Assembly: GCF_000003815.2 (NCBI RefSeq)
Contig: NC_049992.1
Span: 3,519,703 to 3,583,702 of the forward strand
Origin: Branchiostoma floridae
Lineage: Eukaryota; Chordata; Leptocardii; Amphioxiformes; Branchiostomatidae
DNA: 64,000 nt
Direction of reading: 5' to 3'
In this document: positions 1 through 14,000 of the stretch, piece by piece
Layout of the letters: each line of letters starts with the position of its first letter
How positions within the stretch are numbered: the stretch's first letter is position 1
The notes under the pieces: model-generated
What the model saw: only the letters and a program-made list of their open reading frames with translations
What the model was told of the DNA's origin: nothing
Database searches by the model: none
Position numbers and translations under genes: made by a program

Positions 1-247
1 CTTAGTTTCTAGATAAATTTCACAGTATACATATCAATCACCTTTTCTTCAGTTCACCCTAAGAACTCCATAAGTATCTCTTCATCTTTCTGCACAATCA
101 ATTCACAGTTCCAAGCAGTGTATAATTCCATAAAGCATGTGTGTATGAAATTATGTGTTTCACGGTGTGAATATGTACTACTGATTGAGCACATGTGTGT
201 CTAACGTACATGACAAGATGCTAACTTTTGATTCTGTGCTTTTGTAG

Positions 248-310
248 GACGACCTCTGACCCCTGGGTCCAGACGGCCAGACGGCTCCGTCATAGTTGAT
301 GTCCCCCAAG
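248..310 (+). CDS. Linker exon, first exon visible
   Basis: This 63-nt exon lies between an acceptor tttgtag and a donor gtatgg. Read in phase 1 it gives a Pro/Gly/Arg-rich linker (RPLTPGSRRPDGSVIVDVPQ) and joins in frame to the pentraxin-like exon at 735. It has no recognisable fold. The minus-strand open frames over the same bases are shadows. Confidence 0.6.
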
Positions 311-3300
311 GTATGGTCCTCGTTATAAGACGATTCGTTCTGTGTGTCCATATCCAGCGGCGAGCTGTGTGTAGTATGTAGTTCGTAGTCTTTGCTTGCA
401 ATCTTATTTGGTAGAGCATCATTGGACCTAAAAGAGGATGACTGTAGACTGAAGGTGTCAGAGGGGGAGTTTGTCCCGGAGTATTGAGTCCACCCCATTT
501 TGCCATGTTTGATAACTGTTGGTGTTAGTTTTGGTGGACTATTATCAAGATTAAGGCCTTAACCTCAATTTAGGCAGTAAGTCCCTCTTAAGTCTTCCAT
601 GAGTAAGTCCATTGTTAGATCATTGGACTTACTGTGGGTGAAAAGAGGACTATGGTCCATTGTAAGTCGTTCATAAGTCGGAAGCAAGGGAGTATGTGAG
701 AGTTACTGTCTGTTTCAACCCTCTTCCTTCACAGGAGCCAACATACTTCGCTTCCCGGACCCTCCATCCACCGACAACTTCGCCCTACTGACGCACTCCC
801 AACCGTCCAGCCTGGACAGTTTCACCGTGTCCTTCTTTATGAGGTGTGCCATATATAAACAATCTAAAACCTACCTACCTGTTATCTTAGGATATTGGAT
901 ATTTCTGTCAGCTACAATATATGTGGGCTGTCAGCTAACCTTGTCGAGGCTCTAATGAATGAAGTTACGTCTTTCCGCTTTTGGTCTGTATCCCCCTCGT
1001 TTCAGTTCATGACACTGGCCAGAAATCTGTAAGAGATACTTAGGGGTGGCGCCATGTACATTTCTGTAGCATTTGGGCCACACATTTGTGCAAGCCACTA
1101 CAGCAGGGGACTGGTCCACTAGTAGTGATGTGTGTTTAACTTCATACTCTTCCTTATTACTGCTAAGTGCTAATCAGGGAAAGCAGCATGTGCCGTTTTA
1201 AAAATCTTTGGTATGACTCGTTGGGGATCGAACTCACGACCTACCGAATGCAAGTTTAACACTCGATCCACTCGACCATTGCACCAGTTATCGCGGATCG
1301 CTACCTTGATCCAGCATGTGTTCTATCTGGCTATGATCCTGTCCCGCCTATATCACAGTCTATTCTATTATTCCATGATGTATCAACCTTATGATTATTC
1401 ACAATCTCATCAGGTCAGCGGAGCCTCTGTGGCGTGCTGACGGGGAGCGGTGGAGGTCCGTCCCGGGCGCCCCAGCCGGCACAGGTACGGTGTTCTCGTA
1501 CGCCGTCCCAGAGGAGGACAACGAGATCCAGTTCTACGGCGACTCGAGCACGCGCACCTTCAAGCTACTGGTGAACGACGAACGCGTCGACGTGGATATT
1601 CCTCAGGTGCTTTCATTGATAAATAAGTTTGTGAATATTTATGCGATTTGAGGCTCTTTTGATGTACTTAATTTGCTCTTTCGTAAGTAATTTTCTTTCA
1701 TAATTGTTGATTGTTTAAATGTTTGTTTTCGATGATTGTATTTGGTTCTTCCTGATAAATGATTTTTGTCTTCAATCATGAGTGATGAGGTTTGGCTATT
1801 TTGATGGATATCGACAAGACATTTGGTTTCTTTCGGTACATATTTTCTCTGATGTTAATGGCTTCATAATGCATAAAGCCGGCTTTCTTGCATGCAGTGG
1901 ACCAATCCTGTCGAACACCATATCGAACAAATAGAACCCCTGTTCTATTTCGAACACCCCCGTCAAGAACTGCCCCAGTGGGACAGAAATTGCTTTTTCT
2001 GACGGAGGTGTTCGAAATCGAACCATGATCGAACAGAGGGAGGGGTTTTGGGATCGGTTCATTGAATGATGTTGAGTGTCTTTTTTTCTGAACCAATACT
2101 AGGTTCTGGACGGCCAGTGGCATAACGTGATCATCACATGGGACGGGCGGAAGGGCGACTGGGAAGTGTTTGTTGACGGGATAGGGCGAGCCCGCGGCCG
2201 GGGGCTGGCGCCTGGGCACACCGTCCGGCCCGACGGTACCTGGATTCTCGGGCAGGAACAGGACATTGTGGGAGGAGGCTTCGAACCCTTCCAGGTTTGT
2301 TTTCTTGCTTGTTTGGCTCTGCGGTGGCTGATTTATAAATTTCCCTTGAGTCTAATCTCCAAGCAGATGTCTTGGTCGCTCATATGGACACAGTGTTGGT
2401 CGGCAGTAACGATGTTAGCATCGGAAGATTTGCTTGGAGATGACTTGGAGTTTGCAAACAGGTACAGAGCAGAGATACAGACCGCTAAAGCTACGGCGAC
2501 ATTTGCAAACCGAGGCCCGGCCTGGGTGTGTTTGGAAACGGTGTTTTTCAAGCAATATATACACATGCTCATGAGTTATTATTTCACGTTTTGTTGTCTT
2601 TTATAACCATCTTTTCGTTGGCTAAAGCCTCCCGACCGGACCCCAGTTTGGAAACGTGACAATAGCATAACACTGCTACGCTGGGTTTACTCTACACTCA
2701 CGTTTTCCCGTTGCAGGCGTACGTCGGTGAGCTTGCTGAGTTCAACATCTGGCGGAAGGTTCTGAGCGAGGACGAGAGGGACGAAATCCTGACCGGAAAG
2801 CCGGAGGGAGATTTTGAGTGGATAGTTGATCGTCGGGGAAGTGTGGAAATTAAGCTTGTGCCGTACTTGGGTACGTTATTGAACCACAATTTTCTGTGTG
2901 TTAAGACAGTATGGGTGCGGTCACAAATATCTTACGACCGTCGTGCGATCACATATAAAGGCCTAGGGCACATGCATCGTGCATGTGTTTTGCAAACTTC
3001 AGCGGTATTGTCACCACAAATACTGTCTTAGATCCTTGTCTTGCCTTAGATCCCTACTTTGTATGCGACTCTGTTACTCTCAAATGACTCTCAGATGGCT
3101 ATTAGGACTATTCCTGTGATTTGTCCAAGTTGACCACTGTTACAACTGCCCCGACCGCGTGTTTACATTGGATTCTTTTATAATATTTCAGTCGACTCCA
3201 GTCGTCCAGATGTCCTACCTGAAAGCCCTTCAGGTAATGTCTTTTTTACTAGAATTGCCGGTTTCCTACTTTTTGGCTCTCGTTTCAATGTATTAACCCA

Positions 3301-6300
3301 CTGTTAGAACTTAACTGTAGTCAGGATAATGTAATGTACATGCTGCGTTAGAATTGGTCTGGTTGTGCTTTACGTCTTATTTTCGACTTTTGCAGAGATT
3401 ATCTATGATTTGTACTTAAATGCGTACATTAAGGCGGTATTTGAGATACCAATTAGGCAAATTCCATATGATATGCATAGGTCATTCTCTGTTCAAACCA
3501 TTCCCTCCACAGAAGTCAACCGACTTCGGTTCCAGGATCCCCCATCCACGGAGAACTACGCCGTCCTGAGGCCTTCCCGGCCGGCCAACTTTGACAGCTT
3601 CACGGTGTCATTCCAAATGAGGTAATTTGACCAGTCAAATAAAAAACGTTAAGAAAATGGTCAAAGTAAACGAGTGGACTCTATGGACAGGAGTTTGGAA
3701 TGTCAGAAGTTCGAACGAATCTTTGCTGTCATCGCTCACCAAAAATGCCCGCTACCGGAATTGATTTCAGTCCTTGTGTCACTGTCACGAGTCGACGCGC
3801 TTCGGGCGTATTTGTTGATTTCTAGAAGGACGCTGAATTTTTAAAAAAAATCGCAAGAGAGGGTATTAATCAACCCAAAATCAGCATAGTAGATGGGTCT
3901 GGGGTACAGTCAAACAGTAGATCGATCTCTATGAATTGCATGATGATTAAGAGAGTTCTGACGAGAGTATTCCTTCTTGGTCGATCAATTTTTCTTCTGT
4001 TTTGTTCTGACGCTGAAGAGAACGTTCATCTGCATTCCACTCTTTGTTCTACTTGTTGAACACACTCCAGCAATTTCCCTGGTTCGATAAACATGTACAA
4101 AGCGCCTTTTCTATCTCGACCAGCTAAAAACACACTCAAAATGAGTAAGATATTCATTTCCATTCTTATTTCCAGATCAGCGGAGCCTATGTGGCGTTTT
4201 GACGGGCAGCGGTGGAGGTCCGTCCCGGGCGCCCCAGCCGGCACAGGTACGGTGTTCTCGTACGCCACACCAGAGGAAGACAACGAGATCCAGTTCTACG
4301 GCGACTCAAGCACGCGCACCTTCAAGTTTTTGGTGAACGACGAACAGGTCGACGTGGACATCCCTCAGGTGCTCTTTACCTTCGCCAAGAAGTTTTTCGT
4401 AGCGTTTGTAACCAAGCAAAGGTGTTTGCTTGTGGTTTAGCAGTTAGGCAACATAACGCAAGAAGCTATGGATGGGTTGTTACGAAATTTGACATGTGTT
4501 TAGATCCTATTAAAGAAATCATTTCCTCTCCCCTGGCGGCTCCCCTTGGTACTACGGTAGGGTTTTTTGTATTTCATCTAGACATGTTGGGTCACGATTT
4601 ATTGATGGTAGGTTCCTCTTCTTATAATGGTACTTATTTCCAATATGACACTGTTTAGTAGCTGTTTGTGAAGAAATTATTTAAAAAAACAGCAACTACT
4701 AAAGAGTGTTATATTGGAAATGTATATCATTAAGAAGAGGTTGTTCATTTGATGAATAAAGATTAAAAGACTGAAAGAAGCGGTTATGAAATATTACAAG
4801 GTTACGGTGTACAGCCTGTAGGTTGACAAACCAAAATTCTTACAATAAACCATTCATTCATTATGTATGGATACATCATTTTCTTAAATAAATACCAGGT
4901 TCTCGATGGCGAGTGGCACAACGTGATGATTACCTGGGACGGGCAGGCCGGCGACTGGACGGTGTTTGTCGACGGCATAGACCGAGCCCGTGGCCGGGGG
5001 CTGGCGCCTGGTAACACCGTCCGGCCTCGAGGGAGCTGGATCCTGGGACAGGAGCAGGACACCGAAGGAGGAGGTTTCGAAGATTTCCAGGTTTGTTTAG
5101 ATATACTTGGATGGTATACTATGAACACATATAAACGTAGTTGGGTAACAATTTGCACACAATGACTATTACTTTGCAGCTTTATATTGTGTCTTACTTT
5201 TTCGCAGTCTACAACTACTGCCAACAGTAAAGATACACTGTACTGACATGTTGCATCAGCAAGTTTAACATATAGCGTTACCTTTCGGGGGAACTTAATA
5301 GAAGATTGCAGAAAAACTACCGCTTGTATTTTGGACTGCTGAAAGCGTTACTGCTACAATGTAGGGCCACACTGGCTGTCCCATATATACAGATTGCCAT
5401 ACATTGTACCTGTGAACAAATTGTCGCCCATTAAAGTTCTTCTTCTATTTGCAAATCAGGAGAGCGTTTCTTGGTTCTGACGATAGAGCCTGACACTATC
5501 GATAGAGCCTGACACTATCAAGAATTCATATTACTTCATATTATTCAATACCTTTATTTATTCTGCTATACTTATTTATTTATTCTGTTATACCCTGTTT
5601 TAATTTTTGCAGGCGTACGTCGGTGATCTTGCAGAGTTCCACATCTGGGACAAGGTTCTAAGTCAGGAGGAAAGAAACTACGTCTTGGCAGGGAGGCTGA
5701 CGGGAAATTTTGTGGACTGGAGAAGCATCACAGTTGGCACCCAGGGGAGGGTGTACTCGGCACCATTCCAACCTGGTGAGCCGGATAATCAATGTTAACT
5801 CAATGTTATACATGATCTGTGACATCCGTAAATAACCTCATCAGGTTGGCAATTATTCATATCGTAAGCTTCTTTAGGCACAACCAGTAAACAGTAATTA
5901 GCAGCGAGAATCGTATCCAGCCATTCTAACCCTGATAATGGTGTCTGACAGACACCGAAACACTGGAAGTAAGTACTCCCTGGTAGTACCTAATGAACCC
6001 TACTATATGGTCTGTGACTGTTTGGGGGCCTGCATGACGGAGTACTGTTTTAGATCTGCGCTAAATTCAGGAAGGCAGCAGATACGTAACTTAAATTTAA
6101 CGGGCTGTGTTCGCCTTACACGCTTAATTCAGACGCCCGGTACACTCTACGTGCAATGTACCTATTACGGCCTACGCTATGAATCTTAGCGGTCCGGCTG
6201 CGAATTACGCAATAAAAGTAAAAGGGCATGCAGGTCCACCTTTTGTAGATAACGTCCGCAACACCTCTTCACCTCTGGCCTTGTTTTTATGACCATCACA

Positions 6301-7982
6301 ACTTCGTGCCTCTAACAATATACCCTCTGTCTTTTTTGCAGAGTGGCAGAGACCCTCTAGAGTCTCGCCCCCAGTAGTGGTCTATCCACCCGGAGTCACT
6401 CCACCACCCGGAGGTGTATATCCACCCGGAGGTGTTTATCCGCCTGGAGGTGTTTATCCACCGGGAGGTTATCCACCCGGAGGTGTCAGGCCCCCTGGAG
6501 AAAGAGTACCAATCGAGATCCCGCCCGGAGGTGTATATCCGCCCGGTGGTGTTTATCCACCAGGAGGTGTTTATCCACCCGGAGGTGTATATCCCCCAGG
6601 AGAACTTTATCCACCTGGTGAATACCCACCTGGTACAAAGCCTCCAGGTGAGTACGACAACGTTCATGATGTCCATGCTTTTTATTTGTGTCTTTTCCGT
6701 TCATTTAGAAGAACTGACCCTATACGGACATATAACAATGCTGTGTCAAAGGCACCGGGAAGTCTGCCCCATCCTGCTTAGTTTACTCTACAGCCTTTGT
6801 CAGATTGACTGGCAACCTTATATGCACATGTAAGACTAATAAGGGGTCATAGGCGCCTGGAAGTTTGTACTGCACCATACCCCCCCCCCCCCTCCTATTT
6901 AGTCGACTTCACAGCCTTTGTCAGATTTTGTGACGCCTTTGTTCAAACACCTTATTATATGGACATGTGAGACTACTAGTCCGTCCATGGCAGTCGGTAC
7001 TACCCCCTTTTCTCCTGCTCTAGATCTGGTACTGATTGATGTGTTTTCGTGGCTATGACCTCTTTGACTCCTTTCGAAACGTATAAAACTATAATTCTGA
7101 AACTGGCGTATAATTCTGATCTGTAGATACCATGTTAAAGTGAAATGTTACCAACTTTCTGACAACACTTTCAGACAACACTAATTTCTTCTTATTTCAT
7201 ACTACAAACTTGAAAGCCCCATATCCATAGAAATTGTATTACTAGCACTTCTGCTCGTACAAATGTACCCATTGTATTTTCTTAGGTTCATACCGACTCC
7301 AGTTTCCTGAGCCAGTCAGCACCGACAACTATGCCGAGATCGACACCAGCGATTCCCGGGACTTTGATTCTAATGCCTTCACAATCGTCTTCCATATAAG
7401 GTGAATGATGATGTCTCAGAAGTTGAAATATCACCATATAAGCTGTGGGTCACTATTCGTACTACTTGTCAAAAAGAGAAAAAGAAATCCATACAGTATT
7501 AATCTTTTAGCTCGCAAATGCGCGAGAAAGTTGGATTTTTGCTAATCCAACTGGATCAGCCGCGAAATGCTTAATCACCAGTTATTAAGTTACTGGGTTA
7601 CAAATATTTGCATACAACGAAGACCGACGTTTCGGTGATCATCTGTCACCTTCCTCAAGGCAATTCGGCCTGGTGTTCTTACTAACTACAAATCGGTGTC
7701 ACTGTTAACACATGCAGTAACAAAACTTTATATTTTCTCTGCAGGACGGATTCCCCGACCACGGGAACGGTTTTCTCCTATGCGACGGAAGACGAGGTGA
7801 ACGAGGTCCAGTTCTACGGCGAGCCGGAATCAACCGTCTACAAACTTCGCGTCGACGGGCAGACCTCCGATGACATCAACATCGACGTACGTTTCCATGA
7901 CGATGACCATTGATAATCTATTTGTAGGCATCCCGCTTCAGTAGAATGAAAGATTAGAATATCCATAACGACATAATATATC

Positions 7983-8049
<67 letters not shown>

Positions 8050-11000
8050 ATTGTAAGGCGCCAAAAAGCTTTTCGACATCAAGTTTGGATCAGAAAGGGC
8101 GTTAGTCCGCAGGGAGAAGGTCTATTTAAATGTTAATGGGGTGAGAGTGATTTGGGGCTATCTAAGTCTAAGCAAAATAAACATGAACTTGACGATGATT
8201 CCATCAAAATGTATCAACGTCTCTATTTTTACACGGAGATGCATTTTTCTTTAGCTTTCATGTTTCAAGAAAACAGTCAAACGTCAGGAACACTAATGGT
8301 CCAAGACGTTACTAAGTGTTCCGAGTATAGAAAAATGAAAGACTTACTGATGCTGTCTTAATGTTGAAAGATATGAAGTTTTATGAAGTGATCTGATTTT
8401 TTGCCAGCTTGCTGACGGAAAGTGGCACATCGTCGTCCTCACCTGGGACGGGAACCGTGGCGCCTGGACTGTCAGGGTGGACGACAAGGAGCCAATCCAG
8501 GGAGAAGGTCTCGCACGGTTCCACTCCATCCGCCCCGACGGGACCTGGATCCTGGGCCAGGAGCAGGACACGGTCGGAGGAGGGTTCGAGGAGGAACAGG
8601 TGGGAACAGGCAATCATAGTTCAAGATCACAAAATAGTTGGTCTAATGTTGCTCAGACCAGCAGGACGCCATAGGTGGAGGCCTGCCGGAAAGACAGGTC
8701 AGATTTTGGTTATACTCCATAGCAGGCTCTCTTGGCTTTTTTATTCGGTCTGAGGGGCTCATTATACACTTTTGTTAGCAGGACGTGGTCGGAGCAGGAT
8801 TTGAGGAGGAACATGTGGGTTTATGGAGAGGTTTAGTTGGCAATTATAGTTCTTGAAAACACATTAAGTGGTTCAAATCTCAGCCTCTTTGTGTCTTGGT
8901 CTACTGTTGTTCTAAACAAGACACCTTGGTTGGAGGCTTACAGAAAAACGGACGGGATCCCAGCCTAATGTCTGTCTGTCTGCTGTTACCCAAACCAGCC
9001 AAGAACGCCTGGAAGTATCATCGCACATTGAGAAGAAGCATGTGGGAAGAACACTATAGTAGTTGCGTACTGTGAACAAGTAGGATATTAAACTACTCCG
9101 GTTGTAGAAAGAAACAGCAATAAAACATGCTATTCAGCGTGGCACTAACTAGTAACCGCACAATCAGCATGCCTGCTGAGATGTTGATAGTCGCTATTGC
9201 TTCCTTACTTTGATATATTCCTTACTTGCATTCTGTAGGCGTTTGTTGGCGACTTGGCAGAGTTCAATGTTTGGCACACCCTACCAACTCCGGAACAACT
9301 GGAGAAGATACAGAGAGGAGAGAGGGAAGATGGCAGTGTCATCTCCTGGAGGGAGACAACCATCACACCCATCGGTGACGTCACACGGCAGCTATACTCA
9401 CCAGGTAGGGCTTGGGCTTGGCAGTAGAGTTAGGCTAACATCACATTTCCAAACCCGGGCCCGGCTGGGCTGTCTGTGNNNNNNNNNNNNNNNNNNNNNN
9501 NNNNNNNNNNNNNNNNNNNNNNNNNNNNNNNNNNNNNNNNNNNNNNNNNNNNNNNNNNNNNNNNNNNNNNNNNNNNNNTCTTGTGTAGTTTGGTGTATTT
9601 TAATATCATATTTGTCGTTCCCGGAAAGTGCCCGGCCGGGTCCCTGTTTTGAAATGTGACATATGCCTTAATCTAAGCAGCCAAACAGTTTGTGGCTACA
9701 TTGTGATACCCGTTACTATATTTTCTATTTTGAATATATAAGAACTAAGCGGAATAAAGAGCATCTAAGCAAGAAGCTACTAAGATTATGATGGTTTTTC
9801 ATTGAACAGTATGTTGTACATTGCTTTTTCAGGAGGAAAGGTCCGTGAGCGCACCGCCTGTGAAAAGGAGGTAGCCGAGGCCGTGCCCATCCCCGGGTTC
9901 TTCCTGAAGGAGTGCGAGCCGCACGGCACGTACCGCACCACGCAGTGCCACGGCTCCACAGGCTACTGCTACTGCGCACACCCGGTCGACGGGAAGGTCT
10001 ACAGGGAGACTGGCGCGCGGTCCTGGGAGGGAGGCATTCAGGAGGACTGCACAAAGTACTGGTTGAAGAGAGGTGAGGGGGGAAATAAGTATCGCATACT
10101 ATCTTTGTACATCGACTTAAGTGTTAGAAAGAAGTAATGTTGTATGATTAAAACATCATCTGGGTCATGATTGAAAACCATAGGCCGGTTATTTGTCCTG
10201 TTGCTAGATAATGTCCTGTTGCTAATGTCTAGCTCTGAAGCCCTTTTTGTCCTATAATTCATCCCATAATGCATCGATAAGGTTAACCTCCTTGAAGATA
10301 TCCATTCATTCTCATTCAGTCAATCCTCATCTGGGCCTAGTGGTCCTTGAGGCGGCAAGAAGGGAGCTCTCCATCTAAACCCTGTCTGAAGAAATCCCCG
10401 TGGTTGTATCCAGAGATAGTCTTTTCTCTTTTAAGATCCCGTCCTATTGTTCTCCCCATTAGGATGGCCTCTATATCAGGTAACCATTATTTTATACATA
10501 ACAATTTGTTATCCACCCCAGGACCAAAGACGGAGTGCCAGCGGGACCTTGCGAAGGAGTACCCGCCTGACGCGTGGATCCTGTCCTGTAACGAGGACGG
10601 GACGTACAAGACCAGCCAGTGTTACGGCTTCACCCACTTCTGTTACTGCATCCACCCGTTCAGCGGACACGTCTTCCAGGAGACAGGGTATCTACCGCAG
10701 CCGGGCAGGTTCCAGAGGTAAGGCCAGGCTAAGGATAAAGTTTGTTTGTTTGGAGATTCTGTAGGACGGCCAGTGCTCTAGAAGACAGGACACCTATCGC
10801 AGTTAAAGTACACTTGAATTGTTGCAAGCTATGAAAAACACAGACTTGGTGTTGTGAATAACGTGAGCCATTTCAAGATTGACAAAGTCTTGTCTCTTTG
10901 CATGGGCTTGTCTACCCCTTCTTACCACACTTTATTACATCTTTGCAAGATGAAATCTCTAATTGTGAATCTTTGCCTCTCGTCTTTATCGATATGAAAT

Positions 11001-14000
11001 CCATAATTTGAATGTTTGCCTTTCATCTTAAGCAAGACGAAACCCCCAATTGTCAATTTAACCTGTAGGTTTGACTGTAACGAGTACTGGAGAACCCGCC
11101 AACCTGAAGGAGCACCCGAGCTGACTTCCGAGACATTCGCGGAGATCGTTCTGGAGGCACCTGGTAAGTTCGTAGGATCAGGTAGAAGTTTCTCAAGATG
11201 TCTCTCAATGCACTTAAAACCCAATTGTGTCATACAAAATCTGTTGATGACTGTTACATCGTGTACCCAAGTGGTAAACACTTTACAGAAGTGATTAGAT
11301 ACGACGTCAGTGGAAATAAAGCTGTGATTGTATACAAAGCTTGTCTTTACTCAGTAATGTGCCAACCTGATGAAACTATTCACGGTAACTTAACCGAAGT
11401 TAGTCACAAATACAATTACTTTGGGGCCTGTTGAGCAGATCTATATATATATAGGAAAGCAAGTGTAACTGCACTACAAGTTTTCGTTCTGACGGGGGCC
11501 GATACCGAATGTCAAGAACCTTTGACCCTTTGCTGACGTCACACTTTCGGTCGGGATGTGTGACTTAGGCTTTGGGTAATTCAACTTGATAAGGATCAGA
11601 GGACTGATCGAAAGATTCTTTGTAAGCGCTTTACTTTGTGTCGGGAGGTTTCAAAATTGTAACATAAGTTTTCGTTCTGTTTTTCCCCATCAGAAGAACG
11701 GCCAGCCCCAGCCGCTGCCTCTCCAGCTTTCGGGTTTGTCTTGCCCAGTCCAAGAGTCGAACCGGGAAGGCCACAGATCAATGTCGTAGAGTTCTGCATC
11801 AGTGACAATGGTGAGAATTTTTGATTTTTAGTTGGTATATATATATTGAGATGTAGTTGTCGATTTGTTTTGATACTCAAACACCACATAGCAGTGCAGG
11901 CGTTTCTTTCTGCATGTAAAACACGGCACACCGCAGTCAGCCAGGTACAGAGACAGACAGGTGCCAAACAAGTCACTAAGATGACGTCATAACTATGACA
12001 TCATAACGACGTGTCCCAAAGCAGTTTTATTTTAACATAGCTTTGTTTCTCAAACGTTTACAATTTATGAAAATACACATGGATGATCATCATCATCCCG
12101 GGCAAGTTGCCCTGACCAGGTCTTTTTCTCGACATCTCTGTCCCTCGTAGCGTCCTATAACTCCTCAACCCGCAACCCCACATGAATATCCATTGCAAAT
12201 GTCAAAGTTCAGTGCTTACGACTTATACACGTGTCTGTTATCCTAGGTGATAGGTACAGAGTTGGAGAGAGCTGGAGCATGGACAAGTCCAACTGTACGC
12301 AGTGCATGTGTGAGCAGTTCGGACAGTCCTGTGTGTCTATCATGTGTGCTTGGCCGTACTGTGGGCCCAACGTGTCTCCGGTGTTTGTAGAAGGGGAGTG
12401 CTGCCCTGGATGTCCAGGTAAGAAACATAAACTTTAATTTTTTATCCTTTATATTGTATACTACAGAAATACATTCTCCGTACATGAAATGAATATTAAG
12501 AGTAATTATGAGTTTTCTACTTGCAGTGGCTTGGTCAAAAGAAATGCTATACGAAATGTGACTTTCAGCTCTATTCAATCCGCACGATAAATCAATTCGA
12601 GCTTTTGGTTTCACAGCAAAAGTACTTTTTACAAGGTTATACGGTGTTACATGATTGATATAGTTTAAAGAATGAGTCAATACTAACCATGATCTCTTTG
12701 TAAGGATTCCAGAATCACAGTCATGCCTAGGTTTGGGAGTGCGAGTGTTTGTCTTGTTGTATTACTGACTTGTGTATTGTGCAATGATACAGAACCAGAG
12801 GTGACCGACCGCTGCACCATGCCAGGAGAAGTGATGAACCCAGAGACTAGACAGTGCGAGTGTTTGTCTGCTGTATGACCGGCTTTGCTGTATTACTGGC
12901 TTGTGTACTGTAATTACTGACTTGTGTACTGTGTCATGATACAGAACCAGAGGAGACAGACCGCTGCTCCATGCCAGGAGAGGTACTGAACCCAGAGACT
13001 CGGGAGTGCGAGTGTTTGTCCATCTGCCCGGCGATCTACTTCCCCGTGTGCGGCTCCGATGGGCGAGAGTACGCCAGCGAGTGCGAACTTAACTCCACCG
13101 CCTGCCGCGAGCAGAGGGACATCAAGGTCGTTTCTCAGGTGTTTGTTGACGGTCCTTGTGAGAAATCGCCAGGTAAGTCTCTCAAGGTCATCGCAGGTCA
13201 TTTTTTCAAATTACGTTTCTCCACGTCACTGCTGGCTGTCAAGGTCAAATTTCTGATTCAAACTCAAGGTCATAAAGACCATTAAATTCCATTTGAAACT
13301 TAACACTTCTTGCCAGTGTGATTGAACAAGTAATTGTAACAGTCCTTTCTGTGCCAGAATGTAGATTTTTGCATTACTTGCCTTGAAATGTTTGCTAGTA
13401 AGTAAACTAATTTGCGCTGTTGTTCCTGTTCCACAGGTGACCCTGATGACAAGGACAACATGGCCGTGGCGTTCTCAGCACCCGTCGTTTCGGAAGGTAA
13501 GACATAAACCCGTAGCCATCAACAATGTACTAGCCTGTTTATGTATAATAGCTGTAAAAGCTATAACGCTGTACTTAACAAGCCCTTGAACATGTATCAT
13601 ATTAGATTATGAAAGTCGTCATCTTCAAGAATGTACATTTTTCTTGCCCTACCGTAGCCATGGCGGTGTCTCCTACATTCACCAGCGCCAGCTCCCCAGC
13701 TAGACTCTGTACGGAGGCGTCTGTTTCCTTCTACGATCACTGCAGGAAATGGTGAGTCCACAAGTAGCCATCAGGCTGGTAGTGGTACTTTGGTACTTCC
13801 TTGCAGAAAGATATTACCTGGTCAACATTGTGACGGCCATATGTCATCTGCTAAGAATTACTGAATTATAAGAAGGAAATTGTAAGACTTATCTAGAGCT
13901 AGTGATGTACATTGCTTGGTTCCTTAGTCTTACGTGGTTTAAAAGATTCTAGTTTAAGGTTTTTGATTTGTGAAAATATGCCTACATACCTAAGTGCCAA

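Noticed and set aside
178..506. Two overlapping frames of about 100 codons on the minus strand at the window start
   Set aside because: They are antisense to the linker exon at 248-310 and overlap a dispersed repeat; no family resemblance.
6296..6676. Minus-strand frame rich in Trp, Ile and Ser over the proline repeat
   Set aside because: It is the reverse reading of the VYPPGG repeat; repeat DNA keeps several frames open.
7984..8045. A possible regulatory AT-rich element
   Set aside because: It is a plain AT dinucleotide run with nothing around it to suggest function.
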